From Bacterioplanoides sp965219715 (GTDB lineage Bacteria; Pseudomonadota; Gammaproteobacteria; Pseudomonadales; Oceanobacteraceae): a stretch of DNA of 64,000 nt. Under the pieces are notes generated by a model. The model saw nothing but the letters and a program-made list of their open reading frames with translations, ran no database searches and was not told where the DNA came from. The stretch spans positions 3,782,001-3,846,000 of the forward strand of contig NZ_OZ244785.1 in assembly GCF_965219715.1 (NCBI RefSeq). Reading direction: 5' to 3'. Shown piece after piece: positions 41,835 to 48,664 of this stretch. The translations under genes and the position numbers were made by a program. Positions within the stretch are counted from its first letter, which is position 1; each line of letters starts with the position of its first letter.

Positions 41835-42338
41835 TTAGCAAGGAGACCAATATTCATAAGAAATAAGCTTTCCATTGCTGAAATTGAATCTCACCCCATC
41901 ATCTGCATTTTCAAAGAAAAGCAGTATGGAATCAGATTTAGGGTTTTCTTGGAAGTGTTCTTTGGCGTATTTCCCAAATATCTCAATGAATTCAGTTACG
42001 GTAGTAGATTGATTGAGAGGGCTATCATTGTAGCTAAGCACATGCTTGTTTGATTCTGTGAACGTAAAGTTTTCCAGGATAAATGGGTACGTATCGCTAC
42101 CAATGAAGATTATTTGGTCATATTTAAGTTGGTAGTATGGGGCGCCTGCTTGGTCATTTGAGTTAAAACCGCATTCGTAGTCGGTATAGTTTTGAATACC
42201 AGTGCCAAATCGGTTGGTAAGATCTTCTTTAGAAAAGACGATTCTTCCACTACCTAGGTTAAGTGAATCTAACTCCATGGATTCAACACGTGAAACCAGA
42301 GCAAACATTGAGATTGTGAATATCAGGAAGTACTTCAT
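41835..42338 (-). CDS. exported cassette hypothetical protein
   Basis: 167 residues from MKYFLIFTISMFALVSRVES; the ATG at 42353 lies inside the upstream attC core and would give five extra residues before the signal. The mature protein starts near MELDSLNLGSGRIVF and is beta-rich with two cysteines (YECGF and the C-terminal SPC). No family recognised. Confidence 0.65.
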   Translation of the reverse strand: MKYFLIFTISMFALVSRVESMELDSLNLGSGRIVFSKEDLTNRFGTGIQNYTDYECGFNSNDQAGAPYYQLKYDQIIFIGSDTYPFILENFTFTESNKHVLSYNDSPLNQSTTVTEFIEIFGKYAKEHFQENPKSDSILLFFENADDGVRFNFSNGKLISYEYWSPC

Positions 42339-42351
42339 CGTTTGTATAGAC

Positions 42352-42405
42352 ACATAACGCCAAATTCAGGTGCGCCGTAGGCATCACCTGGATTTTTTGT
42401 TAGAT
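42352..42405 (-). repeat. attC site
   Basis: ACATAACGCCAAATTCAGGTG, short loop, CACCTGGATTTTTTGTTAGAT; 54 bp. Arms CCAAATTCAGGTG and CACCTGGATTTTTTG pair well. It is the site of the 42412-42888 cassette. Confidence 0.88.
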
Positions 42406-42411
42406 GCGTGT

Positions 42412-42888
42412 TTATTTGAAAATGCTTTCATACTTTGCTTGGTTCCAAGCATTTGCTAAACCGATATCTTTTATTACTGCTTTGGAATAACCTAGTTTAT
42501 CGTTGATAGTAACAAATGTGATTGGGTCTTTTTTGTATAATAAAGCCACTGCATGTCCATCATTTGACCAATGAAAAGACAAATCGCTTTCTTTCGTTAA
42601 ACTTATTACTGCACTTTTAGAGGCCAATTCTTTTGATATTTGAGGTGGTAACCCTTCATTTGCGAGCAGCTGCCAATCTATACCTTTTTGGGGCTCGGTG
42701 AGCATGTATGCAACTGAGTCTCTTTCTGGTCTTTGCTTACCAATTTCAGATAAGTACAGAAATGCAACATCGCCTTGCTCATCGAGAATTGCAAACCGTT
42801 TAGAGTTCTCATTATAGGAATGGAGAAATAATCCTTCGGCCATTACTGTTCCTGAAATAAAACATAGTAAAAGTAGAATTTTTTTCAT
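42412..42888 (-). CDS. exported cassette hypothetical protein
   Basis: 158 residues. Signal peptide MKKILLLLCFISGTVMA/EGLF. The mature part is a beta-rich domain with AILDEQGDVAFLYLSE, SVAYMLTEPQKGIDW, and FHWSNDGHAVALLYKKDPITF. The FHWSNDGHAVALL strand resembles WD/propeller-like repeats in one blade only. It was not assigned to a family with confidence. Confidence 0.65.
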   Translation of the reverse strand: MKKILLLLCFISGTVMAEGLFLHSYNENSKRFAILDEQGDVAFLYLSEIGKQRPERDSVAYMLTEPQKGIDWQLLANEGLPPQISKELASKSAVISLTKESDLSFHWSNDGHAVALLYKKDPITFVTINDKLGYSKAVIKDIGLANAWNQAKYESIFK

Positions 42889-42903
42889 TGATGATTCTAA
42901 GAT

Positions 42904-42963
42904 TTAGAAGTAGCGCCAGCAGGGGCGCGCGTAGCGCGTCCATACTAGCTGGTTTTGTTAGTT
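42904..42963 (-). repeat. attC site, diverged core
   Basis: TTAGAAGTAGCGCCAGCAGGG...CTAGCTGGTTTTGTTAGTT, 60 bp, with GCGCGCGTAGCGCGT hairpin in the spacer. The usual AACGCC is AGCGCC. The stop codon of the 42945 gene lies inside it. Confidence 0.7.
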
Positions 42964-43283
42964 TTTTCTTTAATTTCATGTCTAAATTGAAACCCAGCCT
43001 CTGAAATAATTTCAGAAACCTTGTTTAAAAAGTGCTCCGCCAATTCATTATTAGGAACATACCTAGACACTAGTTGGATTTCTACTTCTTTACCTTCCGC
43101 TTCAGGGTATTTTTCTAATAACTCTCCTGATTTTATGAAGGTTAAATATTTATTGATTTTCTCTTGAATAAGTAACAGTTTTTCATTTTCCTGATCCCAT
43201 TCTAGATGGTCAGAAATTACTAGCGTTGCTGACATCTCGTCAAAACCAAGGATGTCTATCACTTCTAATTGCTCGATAGTCAC
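42945..43283 (-). CDS. DUF6572 family protein
   Basis: 112 residues. VIDILGFDEMSATLVISDHLEWDQENEKLLLIQEKINKYLTFIKSGELLEKYPEAEGKEVEIQLV and the later AEHFLNKVSEIISEAGFQF match the DUF6572 family of small cytosolic proteins found often in cassettes and near polymorphic toxin loci. The last residues (KTNKTS) are encoded by the attC site. Function unknown. Confidence 0.7.
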   Translation of the reverse strand: MTIEQLEVIDILGFDEMSATLVISDHLEWDQENEKLLLIQEKINKYLTFIKSGELLEKYPEAEGKEVEIQLVSRYVPNNELAEHFLNKVSEIISEAGFQFRHEIKEKTNKTS

Positions 43284-43294
43284 GGCTATTCCTT

Positions 43295-43362
43295 ATCAAC
43301 TAGCGCCTAGACTAAGGGGCGGTGCTTTGCGCCGTCCAATGTCTTGAGCCTTTTGTTAAGTG
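43295..43362 (-). repeat. attC site
   Basis: TATCAACTAGCGCCTAGAC...GTCTTGAGCCTTTTGTTAAGT, 68 bp, with GGCGGTGCTTTGCGCCG hairpin in the spacer. It is the site of the 43371-43601 cassette. Confidence 0.75.
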
Positions 43363-43370
43363 GATTAATA

Positions 43371-43601
43371 CTACCCAGTTGCGATCGCATATCCAATTGT
43401 TCCAAATATCGGAATAACGATCCCGAGCCAAAGTCCCCATTGCTGCTCAAAATCAGGCGGCGGCTTCACCATGGTAAAGATGACTAGCATAGTAATAACA
43501 AGATAAGCCAAAGTGAAATTCACATAGAGATATACTAATAGCGAACCGAAGCCGACTAACCACACTATCAGCATCAAAACATTTTTTCGTCTACTACTCA
43601 T
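43371..43601 (-). CDS. small three-TM cassette protein
   Basis: 76 residues. Three hydrophobic segments (VLMLIVWLVGFGSLLVYLYV, AYLVITMLVIFTMV, WLGIVIPIFGTIGYAIA) with a basic N-terminus (SSRRKN) that should stay in the cytoplasm. No family recognised. The whole protein could be a membrane pore or an accessory to another protein. Confidence 0.65.
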   Translation of the reverse strand: MSSRRKNVLMLIVWLVGFGSLLVYLYVNFTLAYLVITMLVIFTMVKPPPDFEQQWGLWLGIVIPIFGTIGYAIATG

Positions 43602-43609
43602 CTAATTTC

Positions 43610-43684
43610 ATTTAACGCCTCAATAACCGGCGTAGCTTGCTGTGTCCGGCGCCGAAGACGCGGAATTAATTGACTTTTTAAGCA
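43610..43684 (-). repeat. attC-like site, degenerate at one end
   Basis: ATTTAACGCCTCAATAACCGGCG is followed by CCGGCGCCGAAGACGCGG and TTGACTTTTTAAGC. The GTTA box expected at the end is replaced by TTAAGC. It sits after the SMI1/KNR4 gene. Confidence 0.5.
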
Positions 43685-43685
43685 T

Positions 43686-44090
43686 TTATACATTGCTTGT
43701 CACCCATTCACTAAATGACCCACTAATTTCTTTAAAGTGGTCTTTGGGGCCGATTTCTGGGTCGTAATCAGTTGGATCGAATTCAACAACCCTGTTGGTG
43801 CTATTGGCAGTATCAATACAGTAGTGAATAGCACAACCAATATGGATAAATGGAACTAACTCTTTGGGCCACAGCCAGTTGGGATCATCTGGATCGCCTG
43901 AACAAAGGCTCTGATAAAGGCTCAGCATAGAATCTTTTAGGTCAGTTTTATGACCTGAGATAATCCCAAGCAGCCCGTATTCAGGACCAAAGCCCCCATT
44001 GCCTTTTTCGTTGTAAAGTTCAATCAAAGAAAGTGGAAGTTCTCTTCCTGTTAATTCTTTGAATTCTCTTGCTTCCGATTCAATGTTCAT
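43686..44090 (-). CDS. SMI1/KNR4 (SUKH) family protein
   Basis: 134 residues. ELPLSLIELYNEKGNGGFGPEYGLLGIISGHKTDL, then DPDDPNWLWPKELVPFIHIGCAIHYCID and SFSEWVTSNV fit the SUKH fold. Members are widely used as immunity proteins against nuclease and deaminase toxins of contact-dependent and polymorphic toxin systems. No toxin gene accompanies it, so an orphan immunity role is an inference. Confidence 0.85.
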   Translation of the reverse strand: MNIESEAREFKELTGRELPLSLIELYNEKGNGGFGPEYGLLGIISGHKTDLKDSMLSLYQSLCSGDPDDPNWLWPKELVPFIHIGCAIHYCIDTANSTNRVVEFDPTDYDPEIGPKDHFKEISGSFSEWVTSNV

Positions 44091-44103
44091 AATCCGATTA
44101 GAT

Positions 44104-44198
44104 GCTTAACGCCTTTAGCAGTTGCAGACTAAATTGGCGTGCTTTTTGGAACAAAAAGCGTGTCAATTTTGGCTGTCGACTGCCTAAACTTGTTAGCT
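44104..44198 (-). repeat. attC site
   Basis: GCTTAACGCCTTTAGCAGTTGCAGAC...CTGTCGACTGCCTAAACTTGTTAGCT, 95 bp. A long inner hairpin includes GCTTTTTGGAACAAAAAGC. The stop of the 44193 gene lies inside it. Confidence 0.88.
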
Positions 44199-44597
44199 AT
44201 ATACTGATTTAAATTCATTGATTCCACTTTTCAGTACACCTAGATACCTTTCCCTTTTTCTCCACGGCTTAAGATGGCTAGGAAATCGACTCAACCAATG
44301 TGAGTTGGGGCCAGCATCATTCCCACTTTTTATGCACAGTTCTTGTGTCGAAGGCATATTCCGCTGAGATAATACATCATATGTATGTTTGGCTTCATCT
44401 ATTGATGAGAAAGTTAACTCTGTTCCCAGAGCATCAATCACAAGATAAGGGTAGCCTTTACATGGAATCGATTTAGGCAAGGGAGGTTCGAATGTTTTTG
44501 AACGCATCCAGTGACAATCTTCCATGTTCTTATGAACCCAATAGCTTACAGGTGAGTAATGGTACTTCTCTCTGTATTCGATTCGATACTTCTTCAT
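44193..44597 (-). CDS. cassette hypothetical protein, second gene of a two-gene cassette
   Basis: 134 residues. Basic and aromatic N-terminus (KKYRIEYREKYHYSPVSYWVHK), then PCKGYPYLVIDALGTELTFSSIDEAKHTYDVLSQ and a Trp-rich WLSRFPSHLKPWRKRERYLGVL. No family recognised. Its ATG overlaps the stop of the upstream gene (ATGA), so the two are translationally coupled in one cassette. Confidence 0.65.
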   Translation of the reverse strand: MKKYRIEYREKYHYSPVSYWVHKNMEDCHWMRSKTFEPPLPKSIPCKGYPYLVIDALGTELTFSSIDEAKHTYDVLSQRNMPSTQELCIKSGNDAGPNSHWLSRFPSHLKPWRKRERYLGVLKSGINEFKSVYS

Positions 44598-44941
44598 GCT
44601 TTCTCAAGTCTAGAGTTTAGTTTTGAAGGTTTAGCCCCAGTCGCTTTATTTTGGTTATTGTATCGTTCTAGAATCTCAATCTCTTTTGCAATGAAATTTT
44701 CTTTGCGATAAAGAATGGCTAGTTGCTCGTAATACCAGGGAGCGACGCCTAAACCAGTAATAGAAGATTCTCTTTCCGTTGCATCAATGAGTTTGAAAAG
44801 TAGTGCTATTGCTTCTGCATGATTCTTTTCCCTTTTTAGATGTTTCACTCTTTCAATATAAGTAGTGGAATGTGCACCATCCACAGAACCAGCCTTGATA
44901 CGCTCTAATTCCTTTCTCTCGTATTCTTCAATAATGTCCAT
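44594..44941 (-). CDS. cassette TPR-like helical protein, first gene of a two-gene cassette
   Basis: 115 residues, almost all helical. YIERVKHLKREKNHAEAIALLFKLIDATERES and PWYYEQLAILYRKENFIAKEIEILERY look like two TPR-type helix pairs (the Y-EQLA-LYRKEN spacing). It probably mediates protein contacts. It is followed directly by the 44193-44597 gene with a 4-nt overlap and no attC between. Confidence 0.65.
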   Translation of the reverse strand: MDIIEEYERKELERIKAGSVDGAHSTTYIERVKHLKREKNHAEAIALLFKLIDATERESSITGLGVAPWYYEQLAILYRKENFIAKEIEILERYNNQNKATGAKPSKLNSRLEKA

Positions 44942-44953
44942 TTTATCTCTTCG

Positions 44954-45026
44954 GTATAACGCCCAAAGCAGCGGCGCGCGTTAGCGCGTCCAGCCCGTAG
45001 GGCGATGCTGCCTTTGCTTGTTATGT
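44954..45026 (-). repeat. attC site
   Basis: GTATAACGCCCAAAGCAGCGGCGCG...GATGCTGCCTTTGCTTGTTATGT, 73 bp; arms CAAAGCAGC/GCTGCCTTTG pair with one bulge. It contains GCGCGCGTTAGCGCGT and CAGCCCGTAGGGCG hairpins. Confidence 0.88.
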
Positions 45027-45028
45027 GT

Positions 45029-45355
45029 TTACTTGGCATACCCTTTTAACACCTTACGTAATGCTGAAAATGTTGTAGCCACATTGCCTGTTAGCTTATT
45101 TAAAAGTTCATTATCTGCATCTGGGTCAGTTGTTGGGTGGCCGTTACCAACAGAAATATAAAGATCATACAAGCCACCCATGCCGCCCTTGAAAATTTTT
45201 GACTCTAAGTTGACTGCGATTTCAACATTTCCTGCTGATAATTCGTTTTCAATATTTCTGTAACGCTCAGACCAGCGAGGCATTTCCATTCTCTGCATGA
45301 AGTCTGCTAATTCTTTTGCAGCGATAGCTGCTGCATTTACTTTTTCTTGATTCAT
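45029..45355 (-). CDS. cassette protein, DUF6966-like
   Basis: 108 residues. NAAAIAAKELADFMQRMEMPRWSERYRNIENELS, then FKGGMGGLYDLYISVGNGHPTTDPDADNELLNKL and a closing helix. The GGMGGLYDLYI...NGH pattern resembles a small family common in cassettes and near toxin immunity genes (DUF6966); I hold the family name loosely. Cytosolic. Confidence 0.65.
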   Translation of the reverse strand: MNQEKVNAAAIAAKELADFMQRMEMPRWSERYRNIENELSAGNVEIAVNLESKIFKGGMGGLYDLYISVGNGHPTTDPDADNELLNKLTGNVATTFSALRKVLKGYAK

Positions 45356-45371
45356 CTCAGAGCCTGATTAC

Positions 45372-45473
45372 ACATAACGCCAGCATATGGGGCGGTTGTC
45401 ATGCAGTGAGGAACGAACGAAATGCAAACCGTCCCAGCAGCCGAAGGCTGCGATCATGATGCTCTTGTTAGGC
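45372..45473 (-). repeat. attC site (long type with GAGGAACGARCGA motif)
   Basis: ACATAACGCCAGCATATGGGGCGG...CATGATGCTCTTGTTAGGC, 102 bp, with CAGCAGCCGAAGGCTGCG hairpin. It shares the internal segment GTGAGGAACGAACGAAA...CCGTCCCAGC with the sites at 45927 and 47581. The NADAR stop codon is its TAACAAG box. Confidence 0.88.
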
Positions 45474-45914
45474 TTTTTCACGTTTAAGCTCCGTTCTTAG
45501 TTCCATTAACAATACGCCTAGCCTGTTCTTGCCTTTACCATTTGGGCCAATACCCCAATACTTGTCATAGGGCGAGTTCTCTATTAGTTCTTTTTTTCCT
45601 GTACCTAATAGAATTTTTCTTAATTCTGGGTCTTTAAACTTTTCACGAAGCCCGCGAGTCATTATTTCTTCTTTTACCAGATCCCAATCAGAGCGAATTG
45701 GGGTAGCCCTGGACTGCCCCAAATCCTTTGCTTGCTTTGGTGACCCGGAATTAAGAATTTTATCGAACTGAGGGGTACCCTCAAACTTCATAGCTTGAAA
45801 GTAATGCTCCATAGTCCGCCATTCATAGCCATCTAGCTTGAAGCCAAAACCAGCGAAGTTCGACAACTGGTAATATTTATCGTCTCTGTCAAAGAAATAG
45901 ATTACTTTAGCCAT
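45468..45914 (-). CDS. NADAR (YbiA-like) domain protein
   Basis: 148 residues. YYQLSNFAGFGFKLDGYEWRTMEHYFQAMKF, PKQAKDLGQSRATPIRSDW, IMTRGLREKFKDPELRKILLGTGKKELIENSPYDKYWGIGPNGKGKNRLGVLLMELR cover the NADAR signatures, including the conserved WGxGxxGxGxNxLG. NADAR proteins are N-glycosidases. Some remove ADP-ribose from guanine bases in DNA and act as antitoxins to DarT toxins. Others act on riboflavin intermediates. In a cassette without a toxin, a defence or immunity role is an inference. Confidence 0.92.
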   Translation of the reverse strand: MAKVIYFFDRDDKYYQLSNFAGFGFKLDGYEWRTMEHYFQAMKFEGTPQFDKILNSGSPKQAKDLGQSRATPIRSDWDLVKEEIMTRGLREKFKDPELRKILLGTGKKELIENSPYDKYWGIGPNGKGKNRLGVLLMELRTELKREKA

Positions 45915-45926
45915 ATCTTTCTAGAA

Positions 45927-46025
45927 GCCTAACGCTTTTGTTGTGGGGCGGTGATACGTAGCGAGGAACGAGCGAAGTTTAACCGTCCCAGCACCGAAGG
46001 TGCGTTCACCAACTGTTTGTTATGA
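45927..46025 (-). repeat. attC site (long type)
   Basis: GCCTAACGCTTTTGTTGTGGGGCGGTG...CACCAACTGTTTGTTATGA, 99 bp, with GCACCGAAGGTGC hairpin and the shared GCGAGGAACGAGCGAA segment. The stop of the 46020 gene lies inside. Confidence 0.85.
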
Positions 46026-46409
46026 GTCACGCAAATGACCATTACTTTCTATTCCATGTACTAGATCCAATGCTAAATCATAGCTATCGGTATTAGTAAG
46101 AGCTTTCCGAATTCTAATTGCGATTTTCAAAGCATCTTTTTTACTCAAGTCCACTTCTAAGAGAGAACTCATGAAGTATGGCTTTCCACTCACTTTAGAT
46201 ATTTTCTTTTGAGTTAGACGTTTTTCAAGTTTCGGCTCTCTATAGGCAACAACCTTCATATCTTCTCTGGTGCCCCCCCACTTAATTGGGAGTGTCAAAA
46301 TGTATTTACTGCCGAAGAGTGTTTTGTAGCTAGCGACAATACTACCGCCGTCACGACAACTATCAATACTCGGCTTTCCTCTAAATATTAAGAACATCTT
46401 AAGACTCAT
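46020..46409 (-). CDS. cassette hypothetical protein
   Basis: 129 residues from MSLKMFLIFRGKPSID at 46409. A longer in-frame reading up to 46493 exists, but its first 28 residues are the translated attC site and are not real. Beta-rich N-terminus (SIVASYKTLFGSKYILTLPIKW), then SSLLEVDLSKKDALKIAIRIRKAL. No family recognised. Confidence 0.65.
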   Translation of the reverse strand: MSLKMFLIFRGKPSIDSCRDGGSIVASYKTLFGSKYILTLPIKWGGTREDMKVVAYREPKLEKRLTQKKISKVSGKPYFMSSLLEVDLSKKDALKIAIRIRKALTNTDSYDLALDLVHGIESNGHLRDS

Positions 46410-46479
46410 AACGCTGCCAGCAGGGGCGAGTGAAACGAGTCCAGCCAGCTTGCTGGCGAATTGGCTGGCTTTGTTATGA
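46406..46479 (-). repeat. attC site (twin of 46845-46919)
   Basis: TCATAACGCTGCCAGCAGGGGCGAG...GCTGGCTTTGTTATGA, 74 bp with CCAGCCAGCTTGCTGGC hairpin. It differs from the site at 46845 at only a few positions. Confidence 0.9.
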
Positions 46480-46788
46480 GTCGTTTTTGTCATTTTTTAG
46501 AATTGCCTTTAAACCTACTAAATTTAACTGTTTTTTACTAGGGAAAACCATATCTACCAGAATTACTGGGATAAATACTGTGATTCCAAAAACGATCCAA
46601 CTTGAGGAATAAAGGCCTAAGAATATTCCCAAATTTAGCGAAAGGATGTATGTGACATGTAGGAGCCACGGGCGAGTCTCTTTATATTCGTAACGAGCAA
46701 AGCAATTAGTACAATAGAGGGCTGCTCTCAAATTAAGAAACCCTTTATCGATTGATCGATTTTTACATTCAGGGCACTCAAGTTTCAT
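46474..46788 (-). CDS. cassette zinc-ribbon membrane protein
   Basis: 104 residues. CPECKNRSIDKGF...CTNCFARYEYKETRP forms a four-Cys zinc ribbon; two hydrophobic segments follow (LHVTYILSLNLGIFLGLYSSS and WIVFGITVFIPVILV) and a basic tail. It resembles the distal-end gene at 39630 in motif spacing and layout. The stop lies in the attC. Function unknown. Confidence 0.75.
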   Translation of the reverse strand: MKLECPECKNRSIDKGFLNLRAALYCTNCFARYEYKETRPWLLHVTYILSLNLGIFLGLYSSSWIVFGITVFIPVILVDMVFPSKKQLNLVGLKAILKNDKNDS

Positions 46789-46844
46789 ATGATAATCCCC
46801 AGAATATATTGGATGCTATGGTGTGGATGACTCTCTCCTATACC

Positions 46845-46919
46845 TCATAACGCCTGCCAGCAATGGCGAGTGTAACGAGTCCAGCCAGCTTGCTGGCGAA
46901 TTGGCTGGCTTTGTTATGC
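46845..46919 (-). repeat. attC site (twin of 46406-46479)
   Basis: TCATAACGCCTGCCAGCAATGGCGAG...GCTGGCTTTGTTATGC, 75 bp. Nearly identical to the neighbouring site and located on the other side of the zinc-ribbon cassette. Confidence 0.9.
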
Positions 46920-47555
46920 ATTTTTGACGTGCTCTCGAAGCTTGTTAAAGAAACCTTCACTAAGTAGAACATTACCTAAATATAATCTATCTTCATTGGA
47001 GTAGTCCCAAGCACCATAAAGTACAAGATGGTATTTCCTTTCACGCTTATGAATGAGTATCCAGTTTCCCTGATAATCATGATCCAAATCCCTACCGCAA
47101 AAGTAAAACCATTCATCGTTTAGCTCGGTATGCTCTAAGACATCTAAGGATTGTATTCTCTCAAGATGACTCGTAGCACCACTATATTCAGGTAAAGTAG
47201 AAGAAACATCTTTAACAGCTATAGCATCAATAATCTCGACTCTGGACCAATATCCATTGTTCTTATTAACTTCCTCGGATACCTCCAAGCAAGCCAAGGA
47301 TGACTCCTCAATCTCTTCAGGGTGATCTTCCCAGCCATTGAAAAATGACAGAGCAGGTGAAAATAGAGTCCAAAATCTTTGAGGGTATAATTTCTTTAAT
47401 GATTGATCCGAATTAACGATCTTGTATTCACCTTTGTTCGGCACAATGTTAGATCTAATCCAGTACTTATCATCGGGAATACTATTAAGATCAATAAAAT
47501 CCGACCATTCAGGCCTATCATCGTCATACCCGGAAATCGTAAAACCTGAAATCAT
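46914..47555 (-). CDS. cassette hypothetical protein, soluble
   Basis: 213 residues, among the largest cassette products. Acidic, Trp/Tyr-rich: SGYDDDRPEWSDFIDL, FWTLFSPALSFFNGWEDHPEEIEES, NDEWFYFCGRDLDHDYQGNWILIHKRERKYHLVLYGAWDYSNEDR. The aromatic-rich strand pattern is like several immunity families, but I cannot name one. Its stop is in the attC site. Confidence 0.65.
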   Translation of the reverse strand: MISGFTISGYDDDRPEWSDFIDLNSIPDDKYWIRSNIVPNKGEYKIVNSDQSLKKLYPQRFWTLFSPALSFFNGWEDHPEEIEESSLACLEVSEEVNKNNGYWSRVEIIDAIAVKDVSSTLPEYSGATSHLERIQSLDVLEHTELNDEWFYFCGRDLDHDYQGNWILIHKRERKYHLVLYGAWDYSNEDRLYLGNVLLSEGFFNKLREHVKNA

Positions 47556-47580
47556 GTCAAAGCTCTACCAGTATTTTTAT

Positions 47581-47677
47581 GCATAACGCCTAGCATTTGT
47601 GGCGGTTTTGTAGCGAGGAACGAGCGGAAAAACCGTCCGAACCACGCAGTGGTTTACGCAACATGCTTTTGTTATGT
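47581..47677 (-). repeat. attC site (long type)
   Basis: GCATAACGCCTAGCATTTGTGGCGG...CAACATGCTTTTGTTATGT, 97 bp with AACCACGCAGTGGTT hairpin and the shared GCGAGGAACGAGCGG segment. Confidence 0.88.
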
Positions 47678-47679
47678 TG

Positions 47680-47955
47680 CTATTCATCATCCCACTCTGA
47701 AACGACTAATTCTTCGTAACCTTCAGGTTCATCATCGAGATCGACTGCTTGCCAGTTTGAACCAGACTTAGAATAAACATTCTTACGATAACTATACTGC
47801 GAGATAATCTTATCGATAGCTACATTAAGCTGTTCAATGCTGTGCCAAACATGCCCACAGCTACCGCAACCATAAAATTTTGAAGAAGGAGATTCTTCTA
47901 CTTCACACACCCAGCCATAACAAGTTTTAGATGGGCATCTTAATTCTTCAAACAA
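47680..47955 (-). CDS. cassette zinc-ribbon-like protein
   Basis: 91 residues. Four-cysteine arrangement C7-x4-C12...CGSCGHVWH (RCPSKTCYGWVCEVEE then YGCGSCGHVW) suggests a rubredoxin-like zinc ribbon. The C-terminal third is very acidic (DLDDEPEGYEELVVSEWDDE). No family assigned. Confidence 0.65.
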   Translation of the reverse strand: MFEELRCPSKTCYGWVCEVEESPSSKFYGCGSCGHVWHSIEQLNVAIDKIISQYSYRKNVYSKSGSNWQAVDLDDEPEGYEELVVSEWDDE

Positions 47956-47980
47956 AGTTCAATCCTTGATAATTAAAGCT

Positions 47981-48049
47981 ACATAACGCTTTGGTCAACG
48001 GGTAAAAAAAGCGAAGCTTTTTTTGATCCGTTGCAGCAACTTGTTAGCT
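47981..48049 (-). repeat. attC site overlapping coding sequence
   Basis: ACATAACGCTTTGGTCAACGG...CCGTTGCAGCAACTTGTTAGCT, 69 bp, with strong hairpin AAAAAAAGC-GAA-GCTTTTTTT. The 47995 gene stops 14 nt inside it, so its last ~18 residues come from the attC. Confidence 0.88.
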
Positions 48050-48540
48050 GGTTTCGTCTCTAGTGGGACAATATCATATGAAATGGCTATTTCTATAGGT
48101 GTCTCGGAATATTTCCCTCTCCCATTGTCTTTTTTCAATTCGTCCTGAGCATATACAATTAAAACTTTTTTCCCAATCTCGTATAAATATTTATCTTTTG
48201 TATCATTGTAATAGAAGCCCTCTTGATGAAGAGAGCCGTCAGCCAGAGTTAGCTCATATGCGTTGTTCCTTCTATCGGAATCCATTCCAGAGTAATAGGT
48301 TCTTGATATCACGCCCGATACAAACTTAAGCTTCATTTTTTTACTGTATATAGAGTTCCACCATTCATCGCTACCAAATAAACCATGCCGCCCCTTCAAT
48401 CCCATGTGAGGCCTTGATTCATCTAGTGTTAACTCTTGAGCTAACTTGATACGCTCTGGGTCATTCTTGAGTGCGTCACTAAGAGTATATACAAGCTTCA
48501 ATGAACAATGCTGATTCTCCAAGTCTAGTAATCTTAACAT
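47995..48540 (-). CDS. cassette hypothetical protein with attC-encoded C-terminus
   Basis: 181 residues. CSLKLVYTLSDALKNDPERIKLAQELTLDESRPHMGLKGRHGLFG, then beta-rich KLKFVSGVISRTYYSGMDSDRRNNAYELTLADGSLHQEGFYY and SETPIEIAISYDIVPLE. The final stretch NKLLQRIKKSFAFFTR is translated attC sequence, basic and hydrophobic, and may be neutral. No family recognised. Confidence 0.65.
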   Translation of the reverse strand: MLRLLDLENQHCSLKLVYTLSDALKNDPERIKLAQELTLDESRPHMGLKGRHGLFGSDEWWNSIYSKKMKLKFVSGVISRTYYSGMDSDRRNNAYELTLADGSLHQEGFYYNDTKDKYLYEIGKKVLIVYAQDELKKDNGRGKYSETPIEIAISYDIVPLETKPANKLLQRIKKSFAFFTR

Positions 48541-48558
48541 TCATCGGATTCCTGATTC

Positions 48559-48656
48559 AGCTAACGCCTCAAACACCGGCTTGGTGAAGTTGGCGGCTTT
48601 TTTGGAACAAAAAAGGTGACAGCTTTACCAAGTCCGCGTGCTTTGACTTGTTACAT
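48559..48656 (-). repeat. attC site
   Basis: AGCTAACGCCTCAAACACCGGCTTGGTGAAG...CTTTACCAAGTCCGCGTGCTTTGACTTGTTACAT (arms pair over about 20 bp), 98 bp, with TTTTTTGGAACAAAAAA inner hairpin as in the 44104 site. Confidence 0.88.
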
Positions 48657-48664
48657 TTTACTTG

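Noticed and set aside
46410..46493. N-terminal extension of the 46020 cassette gene
   Set aside because: The 28 extra residues are the translated attC site; the next ATG at 46409 gives the natural cassette gene.
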